From NCBI GenBank assembly GCA_023374045.1, contig CM041776.1:279371999-279435998 (forward strand): DNA of 64,000 bases, given 5' to 3'. This stretch comes from Limonium bicolor (taxonomy: Eukaryota; Streptophyta; Magnoliopsida; Caryophyllales; Plumbaginaceae). The number at the start of each line of letters is the position of its first letter. Within the stretch, counting starts at the first letter, position 1. Below, piece by piece: positions 23,805 to 34,712 of this stretch. Below the pieces are notes generated by a model that saw only the letters and a list, made by a program, of their open reading frames with translations, was not told the origin of the DNA and did no database searches. A program made the position numbers and the translations under genes.

Positions 23805-24729
23805 TAAAATGGCTCATCACCACAAATGATGTGGCACCGACACTAGCTTCTAATTCACGATAAGTTGAATGAAACCAAGTGGTACGTGAACCAAATAAAA
23901 CTCAAAACGGAACAGTTAGGCAACCTTGGAGCTATCTCCACCTTCTAGTGTGGTTTCAATGCCATGTGTCACCCTATTACTGGAAGAATTCAACAAATTG
24001 GAGAAATAAATATAAAATTGAATAGAGTTCTGAGTACATGATCTTCCTTGAGTGTATGTACATGTTTGGAGAGAGAAACAAAAAATTCAAAGTGTTATAA
24101 ATTATAAATATATAAGTGTAAAAATAAAAATACAAATAAAAATATACCATTATTCATCATAATTCGTGCTCTTCAAAACAAGATGCATCATGTATATGTT
24201 TTGGTAAACTTAAAACTTTATATTTTTAGAAGGAGTATATATTTCGTATTTTTAAAGTGAATCTTATTCATTAACAAAATGAATCTTATTCAATAATAAA
24301 ATGAACCTTATTCATTAGCAAAATGAATCTTCTTTAAGATTTACTTTTCTTAAAATTAAAATTTACCTTTAGAAAAATAAAAGATTCACATTATTTAAAG
24401 TGAGAGGTTCACTTTTCTTAAATATAGGATTCATTTTTATTGAACATTTGATTAACTTTTCTTCAACAAAATATTCACTTTTAATAAATGAAAGGTTCAT
24501 ATTGTTCTAGTATAAATTTGTGGTAAGATTTACTTTTCTTAAACATTTGATTCACTATTTTTAGACAAAATATTCACTTTCCAAAATGAAGGAATCATAT
24601 TGTTCTCGTATAAATTTGTGATATGATTCATTTTTTTTAACATAGTATTCAATTTTCTTAAATAAAAGATTCACTTTACTTAAACATGTGATTCACTTTT
24701 TTTAAATGAAATATTCACTTTTCAATAAA

Positions 24730-25175
24730 CCCTTAACCACAAACCCTGAAAATGTCGAGTTAGTGACAACAATATAAAGTATAGAGAAATTTAAAAAAAG
24801 AATACCTTACACCACCCAACCTAAAAACACCTAACCTGAAATCGTCGAAGACATTTTTAGGGTTTGTATTGCACCTTAAACCCCAACCCTAAAAACTGAC
24901 AAGTCAGTGACGACAATATAAAGTGTCGAGCTAATGTCAAAACGATTACCCTACCCTCAAACACCCTAAAAACCACCTTAGGAAAGTTAAAACGTCAAAG
25001 GCATTTTTAGAGTTTGTAGTGCAGGGTTAGACCCTAAAAAATTGTCACGTCAGTGACAACAATATAAAGTGTAGAACTAATGCCAAAAAGATTATCCTAC
25101 CCCCCAAACACCATAAAAACCACTATATGAAAGCTAAAAACGTCGAAGACATTTTATGGTTGGTAGTGCAGGTTT
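24730..25175 (-). repeat. Tandem repeat of about 147 bp with CCCTAA-like motifs
   Basis: The phrase 'agtgacaacaatataaagt' or a one-base variant recurs at about 24762, 24907 and 25055, each followed by a 'ctaccctcaaacaccctaaaaacc' type tract and 'gtcgaagacatttt'. It is the inverted counterpart of the array at 8605-9165. Confidence 0.65.
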
Positions 25176-25265
25176 AGGGTCTAACGGCCTATGATTCACT
25201 TTTTAACAACCATTGATTCATTTTTCTTAAACTTAAGATTCCCATTATATACACACAAAAATATA

Positions 25266-25685
25266 AGGGAAATTTCACAAAATACCACTGAGTTTTTGCT
25301 TAATTCACGATATACCACTGTGTTTTTAAAATTACACAATATAACACTAAGTTTTTACTTATTTCATCAGATAACACTCTGTCTCATATTTTATTAAATG
25401 ATCTGTTAATATTCCAGAAAATGACTAAACTACCCATGTTATTAATTAACAACTTGAAAGTGATTTGTCATACTGATAAATTTTGTAAGACACCACTTTT
25501 GTTTAACTATTTATATGGGTAGTTTTAGACTTTTTTCTAGGGATATTAATGGAACATTTAACAAAATATGAGACAGAAGTATCTAACAAAATATGTAAAA
25601 CTTAGTGTTATCCTGTGTATAATTTAAAACACGGTGGTATATCGTGAATTAAGCAAAAACTCAATGGTATTTTGTGAAAATTCCC
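25266..25685. mobile_element. 420-bp MITE with long terminal inverted repeats
   Basis: About 70 bases at each end are inverted copies: left 'cacaaaataccactgagttt' and 'gcttaattcacgatatacca', right 'aactcaatggtattttgtg' and 'tggtatatcgtgaattaagc'. The 8 bases AAAATATA lie directly outside on both sides (25258-25265 and 25686-25693), which would fit a hAT-type 8-bp duplication, though AT-rich flanks make this weaker. No ORF. Confidence 0.75.
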
Positions 25686-25795
25686 AAAATATAAAATATA
25701 AAATTTATCAAAACATATTCATGTTGGTTTTTATTTTGAAGAGTTTGAATTATGATAAACAATGGTATAATATTTATTTTATTTGAACTTATATA

Positions 25796-27030
25796 TAGGC
25801 TCTGTTCGGTGTTGGTGTTTTTGTGGTATAAATGTGGTATTTTTGAGTTTGACATTTTTGATAAAAAATACCAAACCGCCACACTACCGAACAACAATTT
25901 TCAAAACAACGACAAATATACTAGCACAAACAGCCAGCACTTTATGCTACAAACAGAATAAATACGGTAAATAGAGGTGAAGCTAGAAAACTGTAATTAT
26001 GGGGCGAGAATATTTTAATAATATGAATTAATATTTAAGAATTAATTTTTAATAAATTAATTTGAAATTTTAATATTTATAATTATATTTTAAAATGATA
26101 TTTTATATTAAATTTGACACAAAAATTAAATTAAAATTGAAATATATAAAAAAGTTTGTGTTCCCTTTTTATTTTTAGATTTTTTATAAATATTGGTATA
26201 CTAAATTATAAGTTAATGATAATAATATTTTTAAACTTGTAGTGTTTTTCTAAAAAACTTATACTAAAAAATTACTTTGAGTAATTCTAATATTTTTTTA
26301 ATTTATATAGAATTTGTAATAAAAAAATTTAAAAATATTTGTATTATGGATAAAAGGGGTACATGATTACTAAGAATGACATAATAATCAGTTTTAATTT
26401 TGACTATAATACTAAAATAGGTATAAAATATGAATATTTAATTATATCTACATATATTAATTTATAGGTCATATTTTTTAACAACTAAATTGTTTATTTT
26501 TTTGTATGATGCAAACATTAATATAGTTCACTAATTATTATTATATTTTTGCTTTTATTCAAATGTGAACAAGTAGCCTAGTGTGTTACAACCATGTATT
26601 GTTACAATTGTTATCCATTGATAGAATTGTGTTTGATAATAGTGAAGTTATTTGTATAGACCTAAATATAAATGTTAATAATTATTTATTGTAATAAAAC
26701 TTTGTGGTTTTTCTAATTATAAATTATGTATACATTAATCTATATATTGTTAGTAGCTTCTTTATTTACATCTTTAAAAAAATTATTTTAAATGTAATAT
26801 AAATTTGTAGCACAGACAGCCGTAAACGCACTACACGTAACTAACTTATTCAAATACGCTAGACGAAACCGCGACACTACCGAACAACAGTTTTCAAAAC
26901 AACCACAAAACAGCCAGCACAAAACAACCAACAAAATACCACAAAACAGCAGCCAAAACAATCAGACCAAAACAGTTATAAAACAATCACAAAAAAAACC
27001 ATATAAAACAAACCCTAATAAACTACAATA
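25796..27030. other. AT-rich intergenic DNA with a possible small transposon
   Basis: A phrase near 25800-25950 ('gacactaccgaacaac' type, then 'ttttcaaaacaac' and 'cagccagcac') recurs near 26870-26920, on either side of about 850 bp of very AT-rich DNA. This may be a Tourist-like element starting GGCTCTGTTCGGTGTTGGTG with an insertion inside, but its ends could not be fixed. No coding sequence. Confidence 0.25.
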
Positions 27031-27302
27031 TTTTAAAACTTAAAATAATAAAAGAAAAAGATAAAATAAATGTCACCTTGTAACATGACACCGGCGCAGG
27101 TTCGATTTCTCCAAACGGAATACAGAAGACAACTATTATTAGTGGCATTCTCGTTGTTCGGTATCATCGACATGGACACAATGATAAATAATTCACCGGC
27201 ACGAAAATAAAAACCCGGCCGTTGTAATTCATTCGGCTCAACATCATTTTCACGCTCCGCCACCGCCTCGCTTTATCAAACACTTTGCAAAAGCGTCCAT
27301 AG

Positions 27303-27318
27303 CAGAGAGAGAGAGAGA
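27303..27318 (+). repeat. (GA)n tract in the thioredoxin 5' leader
   Basis: A GA-repeat lies immediately upstream of the start codon at 27320. Such tracts are common in plant 5' leaders and core promoters. Confidence 0.7.
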
Positions 27319-27319
27319 A

Positions 27320-28040
27320 ATGGCCGAAGAAGGAACTGTGATAGGATGCCACACGGTTCAGGAATGGGAGAATCACTTGAAAAGGGGAGAAGAGACTAAG
27401 AAATTGGTACGCATCTCACACCCCTTCTCGTTTAATTATTGTTGCTGGCTTGGTGTGAAAGCTTCATGTTATAAGTATCTGGTTGTTCAAATTTTGCATG
27501 TTTTTCAATTATTGGTCCCGTTTACTTCGAGCATCGCAGTGTCCGAAATCTCATGTAGTGTTAGAGAAGTTGCAAGTTCTGTATGCAAATGAAATTAAAC
27601 TCTCTCCGCGGCTAATTTTCTTTTCCTGTAATCGGAATCTCAATACGATAGGTTGTGGTGGATTTTACTGCTTCATGGTGCGGTCCATGCCGCTTCATTG
27701 CTCCAATCCTGTCAGAGCTCGCTAAGAAGCTGCCTCATGTCATATTCCTCAAGGTTGATGTCGACGAACTCAAGGTAATAAAAAAATAGAAAACCTGTAA
27801 TCGAGTTTTGATCTTTCTTTGTGTGGCATGTTAAAGCAAAATTGATGTGAGATTTGAGTTGAATTATCTCTATCCCATATGGGGAATTCTGTACTGTTTG
27901 GTTTGCAGGAAGTTGCTGCGAAGTGGGAAGTGGAGGCAATGCCGACCTTTGTGCTCCTTAAAGAGGGGAAGGTAGTGGACAAGGTTGTGGGTGCCAAGAA
28001 GGAAGAACTTGTGACAACCATTACAAAACATGCTGCATAA
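27320..28040 (+). CDS. Thioredoxin h-type (cytosolic), 3 exons
   Basis: Exons are 27320-27406, 27652-27774 and 27909-28040; all introns are GT-AG and join in phase 0, giving 113 residues, the usual length of a plant h-type thioredoxin. The active site WCGPC is at residues 38-42, preceded by the VVVDFTAS strand; the cis-proline segment AMPTF is intact, and VDVDELK ends exon 2. The intron positions match those known for plant thioredoxin h genes. No transit peptide is present and the start [12 protein letters not shown] resembles h-type subgroup I, so a cytosolic disulfide reductase reduced by NADPH-thioredoxin reductase is expected. The frame is fully open, unlike the neighbouring beta-galactosidase. 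Which numbered paralogue it is cannot be told from here. Confidence 0.96.
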
Positions 28041-28678
28041 ATTATCCATAGTCCTCCCTCTTTCTTTGTGATATCAGTTAACCGCTATTGTTAAGTTTGT
28101 GTTCGTACTGTTGTTGAATATGCATGATCTAGATTGGGTATCTTTGAAGACTTGAAGCATCTGTGTTATCATATGTGTCCCTTAGGGGGCATCTGATAAA
28201 AATCTGTGTTATCATATCTGTAAGGACTAAGCATCTGTGTTATCATATCTGTAAGGACTAAGCATATATCTGTAAGGACTTGAATAAGCAAAGCCCGTCA
28301 CTTTCGGTTTGGGGTTTGAATTTACTGTGGCGTGCCACGAATTTATTTTCAAGTACATGACAATTAAATTATCACTCATTCGAAGTCCTCTCTTTCTCAA
28401 ACTTAGTATTAACAACATAGTACATCTCTTCTTCCAGCATAAAATACCTGGGAAATAGTTTTGGATGTTGAATTGATAAATACATACATGTGTATAAGTG
28501 AAATTTTTGGAACTCTGCCCCCACCCACATTTCATTTACCACTCAAACTCCACTATTTTCTCTGTATAACAAACTTGGAAACTAATAACAACTTGGAAAC
28601 CAATAACAAACTTGCGATTAATACACTGATATTACTTCAATGGTCTTGGGAATCTATCCCTCCATCGATAAAGAAGAT
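28041..28678. other. Shared 3' region between convergent genes
   Basis: This 638-bp stretch separates the thioredoxin stop from the beta-galactosidase stop. It must hold both 3' UTRs and polyadenylation sites, plus the tandem repeat at 28155-28285. Confidence 0.6.
28155..28285 (+). repeat. Short tandem repeat downstream of thioredoxin
   Basis: The phrase 'gcatctgtgttatcatat' occurs about three times and 'atctgtaaggact' three times; the clearest unit is about 31 bp (two near-identical copies around 28200-28262). Confidence 0.75.
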
Positions 28679-31600
28679 TCAGGAACACAGGGCCTCCACG
28701 GATAACCTCTTCAGCTCATTAGGACAGGGATCTGCCCCAAAATCCGAGTTGGATACAGCAAGCGTGCACTTTTCTTGCCCCACACAATTCTGCATAAAAC
28801 AAAACAACCAAAGGCTCAGATTCATTGAACAAACCAATCTTGCCTCTGTCGTCGAATAAATTCCATCTGAAAACGGAAAGTAATGGGGACTATCAACTTA
28901 TTCTTCACTCGTTTACCTTTTCCAACACATCTTGGGAATTCGAGGAATGGCATTTCCCAATAGCTAAACTTCCACAGGTACCCAGTGGAGTCCCGAAGCT
29001 TGCAAACTTTATGGAAGATATAGTTTGCCCATCTGGGCAGTGGATGTGTGCTTTGGCCTGGTGGAGGATATCTGATTCTCCATTGCTGTCGATCCTCCAG
29101 TTCACAGTGGATGGATGGTGCTCAAAGACATCTGCGCAGACGCTCGACACAGATCTCTTCACCACAGCGATCTTTGATGCATCCCCGCCCAGTTCTTCGA
29201 GTACAACTATCAGATTCTTTCCTCGGTGCAACCACGACCTTGGAACATGGTACCTGGAATTTTTTTTAATGGCACAAAGATCAGTCTGAGGGCCTGTAAG
29301 AAAACTTCATTTTAAAGAAAACTTTGTAGAGAAAGTGGGGGATTTAAGCGTAGTTCACCATCTCTGTGTTGGGGCGCCGCAGCCAGTTTGGCATTTCGGA
29401 GATCGGAAAGTGCCAGCATACGAACATGTTTGGCAGTTTCCCTTGGCGTATGCAGTCCAGTATCTCCTATGCTCTGCCCGTTGATCCATACTTCACCTCT
29501 CCCCATGCTTCTCATGTCCAACGCCAATGGAGCTTGCCCATTTGGTGAATCAAAGTAAGCCTGAAGCATCATTGAGATTTTTCTTGGTCTCATTAGAAAC
29601 TTTTTCATGTAGACAGAATAATGTAAATATTACAAACATACAAACCTTGTGCCACCTAAGAGGTTGGTTGGTTCGAGATGCTACTCGGCCTTGCTGCATC
29701 CATTCGATAGAAGAGGCACCATTTGGAGTGTACAAGTTCATCTTCTCGCCTACCAAACCGACCTGCCAGATAGAAGAGATAATCATCTCTCCATAGGATG
29801 AGTAATATTGACAGAGAGGTGGGACTAACTACTGGTAATGGTATTTCTTCTCTTCCTTGTGTACTCACCTGGTATGACCATGTATTTGAAGACAAGTCTT
29901 GCCTGCCTTCTCGAAGACCGTTGATGACAACAGGACCCAAAACTCCAGTCTCACTCGATTCGAATTCCGAACCAATGTTCTTCAATATGAAACAGACACA
30001 TTTTTAAGGGAATGAAAGAGGAGAGTTTTACATACACACATTCGCTTAGCCAACCAGTTAGTTCAAGGAGAATATTTTTTGACTGACCGGCAAACCAGCA
30101 GCCATGCTCAACAAAGCGATTTTGTTTATTCCTGCTCGAAAATTCACTGGACTGTCAAATCGGAACCGTCGAGCCTCCCTGGAGCCATACGCAGACCCTG
30201 AAAAATTGATTGCAGATTATTTGGATTCTTAGTCCCTAGTGTGTGGTGGCAGATTAGTTGACTTGAGGGAGTTTAATATAATAATGACCTGAAAGTTGTC
30301 CATTTACAAACACGTGAAGCGCATGTCCAGAGGAGTCCACATGCAGACTAGGAGCTCCTCCACCGTGGAGAAATGGTTCAGAGGGATCAATATTAACACT
30401 GGGAAAAGCAGAGGAGAAAGTTTCATCTTAATAATGATGAAGCAACTAATGTCACCAACATTTATCTATCTTAATCATAAAGAACCAGCAAGATAGCTCA
30501 AGCTTCTTCTACTTCTTCCCCATTCAGCTTTGATTCTTCCATAAGATCAGAGTAAAAAGGATGGCTATGACTGATGGATGAGATGCACCACCACCAGAGT
30601 ATAATATAACTAATCTATTACCTTGTTGTGTACCAGAGATAGTCACTGGCATCTCTGGTGATATTGATCTGATCAAGAAGGCCTCGAGCTGTCATTGTTG
30701 GTCTATCATCTGAAGAAGAGAGGTCTTCATCGTAAGTCTCCCAAGATAAGATCCTGGTATTAGCAGGCACCATTTGGTACTTTGAAGTCTGTTCTCCTAC
30801 AACTGCTGTGTTGTAGACCACATTCTTACAATCTGGAAGTATGCTGATTGACCAAGGTGGCAAATCATAGTGTCTGTTTTTGAACAAAACTTTGGCCGGA
30901 TTAGTTGTGTGGTAATTGGTGAGAAAGGCGGCACATCTTCCTTTCCCTGCTGAGAAAACATGAGCCTGCATTCGTTGTAAGTCATCAAAGGCTTAGCTTT
31001 TGGTGAGAATCAACTTTCATAGTAAAATGTAAGAACTTGATAATGCGGATGGATGACCTCATGATAAGTTCCTAGTGGAGTGATTGTAGGATCAGATGAA
31101 ACAAGTGCTGGTTCGCAAAGCTTATCGCTCTGTGAAGCTCCTTCAAATGCCCATATTTGGGCTGCCTCAACCAACCTGCATATATAGTTGAGGCAGACAA
31201 GTCAGGATTCAAACTTTCAACAGCCTTGTGTGCACTATGAGAAATGAGATTGGAGTGTGTGCTCACCGTATTCGTCGATAGGAGCATCGTAGTCATAACT
31301 GGTTGTTATGAATGGCCCGCCGCTGTGTGACCAAAGTTGGTCCCACCATGGTACTGTCATGACAGTTACACGTCAGATGATATGAGATTATGTCAATCAC
31401 ATTTAGTGCGCAAGTAAGCCCTTAGCTAGTAAGTTGAGAAAGGGAGAATCAGAGTTTTTGATGTAAAGAATCTAACCATGTAGTAGTTGAAGTAGGAACC
31501 GCCAGATTGAATGAAACGAGCAACAGCAAAGGCCAAGTCTTCAACAGGGCGTTGATAAATTGGGTGACCAAAGTCTGTGAACCTTTCAAAGAAAAAGAGT

Positions 31601-33666
31601 CTACTTTGAAGAAGAGAAAAGCTGACAGAATGATCATATGTATATATGGTTCTGTAAAAAAAAGAAAAGGAAAATCAGAAATCTAACCAGCCACTCCACG
31701 CTTCAGTCCACATCTTTGGTTTATTGGTCTGTTAGGCTTGAAATAATCGCAGTAAAACCCGTTGCATGTGTTTATCTGTGACCGTGGAAGAACAGAGGGG
31801 ATGAAGAAATGAGAATACGTCTGGTATGATGTAGAGCCAGAGATCAAGATTCAAAATGACAAAACTCCACACAAATTGCGAAAATACTACATAATTGATC
31901 CACGCTGCTTTGAGAAAAACTGAAAGAAAAGGCCCAAACCGAAAGCAGATAACATATAACTCACAAAAAAAAACCATTATGAACTTGATAGTACAATAGT
32001 GATTCTGTAGCCAAAGAGGCGTGCCAGTGCCCATACATAGATCTTTACAGCGACTGAAAAATTATATATGGTAGCAATCCATGATGACATGAAAAAACAA
32101 CGTAATAGAAACTCAGAAGTCTAACCACAGAGGCAGGGGCATCATCCTCCTTGCACATCAACCAAGGGACACCAGTTTTGTTCCAACAGCCATCTTTGCA
32201 GCCCAGTTCATGTAGGCCGTGCCAGCAGCTCCATACTGATGAATTACTGATCCGTATTCATTTTCGACCTACAGGAACACGAAGGAATGGTTACAGACCA
32301 ATGTAATACAAAGTCAAGCCTGAAAGGTTAATGTGAAAGCTCAGTCATGAGTGTGGGCATATTAATTTGTACCTGGGAGAGAATGATTGGACCACCTTGT
32401 GATGCGAATAGCTTCTCATTTTTCATCATCTGGACAATCCTCTCAGTAAACCCTTGCATTGCTCGCTATAGATCCAGAAGAGAGATGAGAAACGGGAAGA
32501 TGGATGAGACATTAGTGATTTTGATTAGGGAAGAATATGGATGAAGATTCCTTTCATATAATACTATAATATACTCATTTTCTATACTAGTCTTTTTGAA
32601 TCTGAAAGGTAATGTAAGAAATGTACTTATTGGTGAATGGAAATTGAACATGAAAAATGTTGAGATAAGAGACCTTGAATGGTTCATTATCTGTTCTGAA
32701 TTTGATTCCAGGAACAAACTTCAACCAGACAGGGAAACCCCTGCATAATGGAAACAACCATTCTTTTTCTAGTTATAGTAGTAGTAGTAGTAGTAGAATA
32801 CAGAGGCGTTGTTTAAAATTTTGCAGTCCTATGGAGTATACACCAAACAAATCAATCAAAGGAAAACAGATAGAATTGACTGTCAGTACCCAAAGCTCCA
32901 TTCCGCACAGACATAGGGTCCAATTCGGAGAGTTACATACAATCCAGCTCTGTGCACTGTCTTTATGAACCGCACTAAATCGTACCTTCCTTCAAAATTA
33001 TACTGCAAGCAAGCAGAAGGAAAAATTGATACATGGAAAATCTGTCGTATATATGGGTCCAGACCCAAAAGAAGAAATTAAATTTCAAAAGACATGGACC
33101 ATCCATCCAATTGCTGTTACTACTACTACGATTGCTGCTTTAAATAAGGTAAAAATATTATGAATTACTACTGCTAGTGCTACTATTATTACCTTGCCAG
33201 GGGAAGGCTCATGACCATTCCAGAAAACGTAAGTATCAATTACATCTAAACCTCCGACCTTTGCTTTTTGTATGAGATCTCCCCACATCTGCAAATCAGA
33301 CAAAAAAAATTAACCAGCTGACAAGACATTGAAGACACTGCTACTCAGAGCAAGTTAACAACTCTTCCCACCACCTCTACTGTTAGGCAAAGAGGGAGAC
33401 CAACAGTAAATACCAGTTAGTTAAAAAATGGAAAATGCTGAATAGAAATTTTCATAAAAACAAAAGAAAGCAATCCTTACAAACCTCAGGGGTACTTCTG
33501 GGGTAATGTTAGAGCCGGAAATGAGAATTTTCCTTTGTCCATTGATGATTATACCCTTTCTATCATAAGTGATTGCAGCTCGGACAGTACCCGGAGCAAA
33601 AAGAAGAAGGGAGGAGCTGAGAATGAGTAGAATCACAACTAGCTTAGGATACGAGATGAATCCCAT
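28679..33666 (-). CDS. Beta-galactosidase (GH35) with C-terminal lectin domain, 18 exons, six frameshifts as sequenced
   Basis: Exons, 5' to 3' on the minus strand: 33666-33485, 33288-33193, 33002-32890, 32740-32674, 32465-32373, 32268-32126, 31775-31688, 31582-31477, 31353-31267, 31175-31058, 30965-30622, 30398-30289, 30197-30088, 29979-29869, 29762-29646, 29560-29359, 29253-28917, 28789-28679. All introns are GT-AG. The product is a secreted cell-wall enzyme that removes terminal beta-galactose: a hydrophobic signal peptide (about residues 1-30), then the GH35 barrel with the acid/base Glu in ENEYG (exon 6) and the nucleophile Glu in MWTEAWSGW (exon 7), beta-sandwich domains, and a SUEL-type galactose-binding lectin domain ending VEALCS. 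Exon lengths total 2535; adding one base at each of six sites gives 847 codons, the family's usual size (BGAL3-like). The sites are near 33508, 32175, 31722, 31320, 31123 and 29465. It is either a recent pseudogene or a gene with base-call errors. The start ATG at 33666 is chosen because it opens the signal peptide. Confidence 0.9.
32777..32798 (+). repeat. (TAG)n microsatellite in beta-galactosidase intron 3
   Basis: About seven TAG units lie between exons 3 and 4. Confidence 0.8.
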
Positions 33667-33690
33667 CACTCAGCACACCGAATCACACAC

Positions 33691-33710
33691 TCTCTCTCTC
33701 TCTCTCTCTA
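33691..33710 (-). repeat. (GA)n tract in the beta-galactosidase 5' leader
   Basis: A CT run on the + strand, which is GA in the direction of transcription, begins about 25 bases upstream of the start codon. The thioredoxin leader has the same kind of tract. Confidence 0.7.
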
Positions 33711-33719
33711 AGTTACTCT

Positions 33720-34703
33720 GTTGTTTATTTTTGCAGCAGCAAGCTAAACCGGAATGAAATGTTGAACAAAGAGCATTTGGGAGTGTGATTTTGAAACGGA
33801 TTTAATATGAAACAACAAAACTGACTACCCAAATAACCAGCCAGAAAAAAGTGTCGTGCTTACGCGAAGCGGTTCTGGGACTGCTCGCTTGTCACGCACT
33901 GAACAAACTGGGAACAGTCTGCTCAGAGTGTTTTGGCTTGAAGGTGGATATGTGCCAGTGCCAGGAAGGAACTTGAAAGAAATAGAGGAAGGAAAGTTAT
34001 CTCTCTCTCTCTCACTATCTTATAAGTTTGTTTTACTTGCTGTTGCCACGTATTTGTGAAGAGGGAGAAGCAAAAGCAAAGCGAACTGGGTTAATGATTC
34101 AGATTTTGAAATTGAAGTGGGAAGTTCCTGTTTCGGGGTTTTACTGTGGATGGATACTGAAGAGTGAAACAAGAGAGAACGACGATGCATGTTCAAGAAG
34201 CAAGCAGACAAGTATAGGTAGCAAAACAGAATGAACAAATTACAAATGAATATCCTAGAAAGTTAAATAAAAAAAAACTTTATTTTATATTTATCGTACA
34301 ACCATAAAGGTGTACCGGTTTTCGAGGTTAGTACCGACCAGATCGATGTACAAACATGTTTTTGAGTATTTTATGAATAATTACGATGTACTCCTCTCTA
34401 CTTGTGACATAATTACACAACCAGCCTATATAGTTTCTAAAATTATGAACTCTTTCTCCATTTTCTTTAAAGGAAAACAAACTCATTTTCCATCTTTTGA
34501 CATCTCTACAACGTTTAATTACTTTTTGTTACTCATGTATGATCGGCTAATTTTTTGATAATTTGAGTATAGAGTCATTTTATTAAGGTTTTAGTCTGGT
34601 AAACCAGGTTGATGGGAATAGATATGCTCAATAAAACCTCCCTTGACAAACCCACAGTGAAAAAGCTTAGAAAGGTGTATGATCGGCTAATACTGATACA
34701 TGT
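33720..34703. other. Upstream region of beta-galactosidase; no further gene seen
   Basis: It should contain the promoter. A second CT run lies at about 34001-34016. No TATA box could be assigned with confidence. The short ORFs show no domains. Confidence 0.35.
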
Positions 34704-34712
34704 GGTGGACAC

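Larger units (their letters stand above)
24040..25795 (-). mobile_element. Long-TIR DNA transposon, copy 3, with nested MITE
   Basis: Arms at about 24100-24210 ('cgtgctcttcaaaacaaga') and about 25690-25795 ('ttattttgaagagtttgaat') are inverted to each other and match copies 1 and 2. The interior has many 'gaatcttattcatt' and 'gattcactttt' repeats, then the telomere-like array in the opposite orientation to copy 1. A 420-bp MITE interrupts it near the right end. No transposase ORF is present. Confidence 0.5.

Noticed and set aside
28461..29796. Plus-strand ORFs over the beta-galactosidase exons
   Set aside because: They are antisense to well-supported exons with GT-AG borders and family-level conservation on the minus strand.
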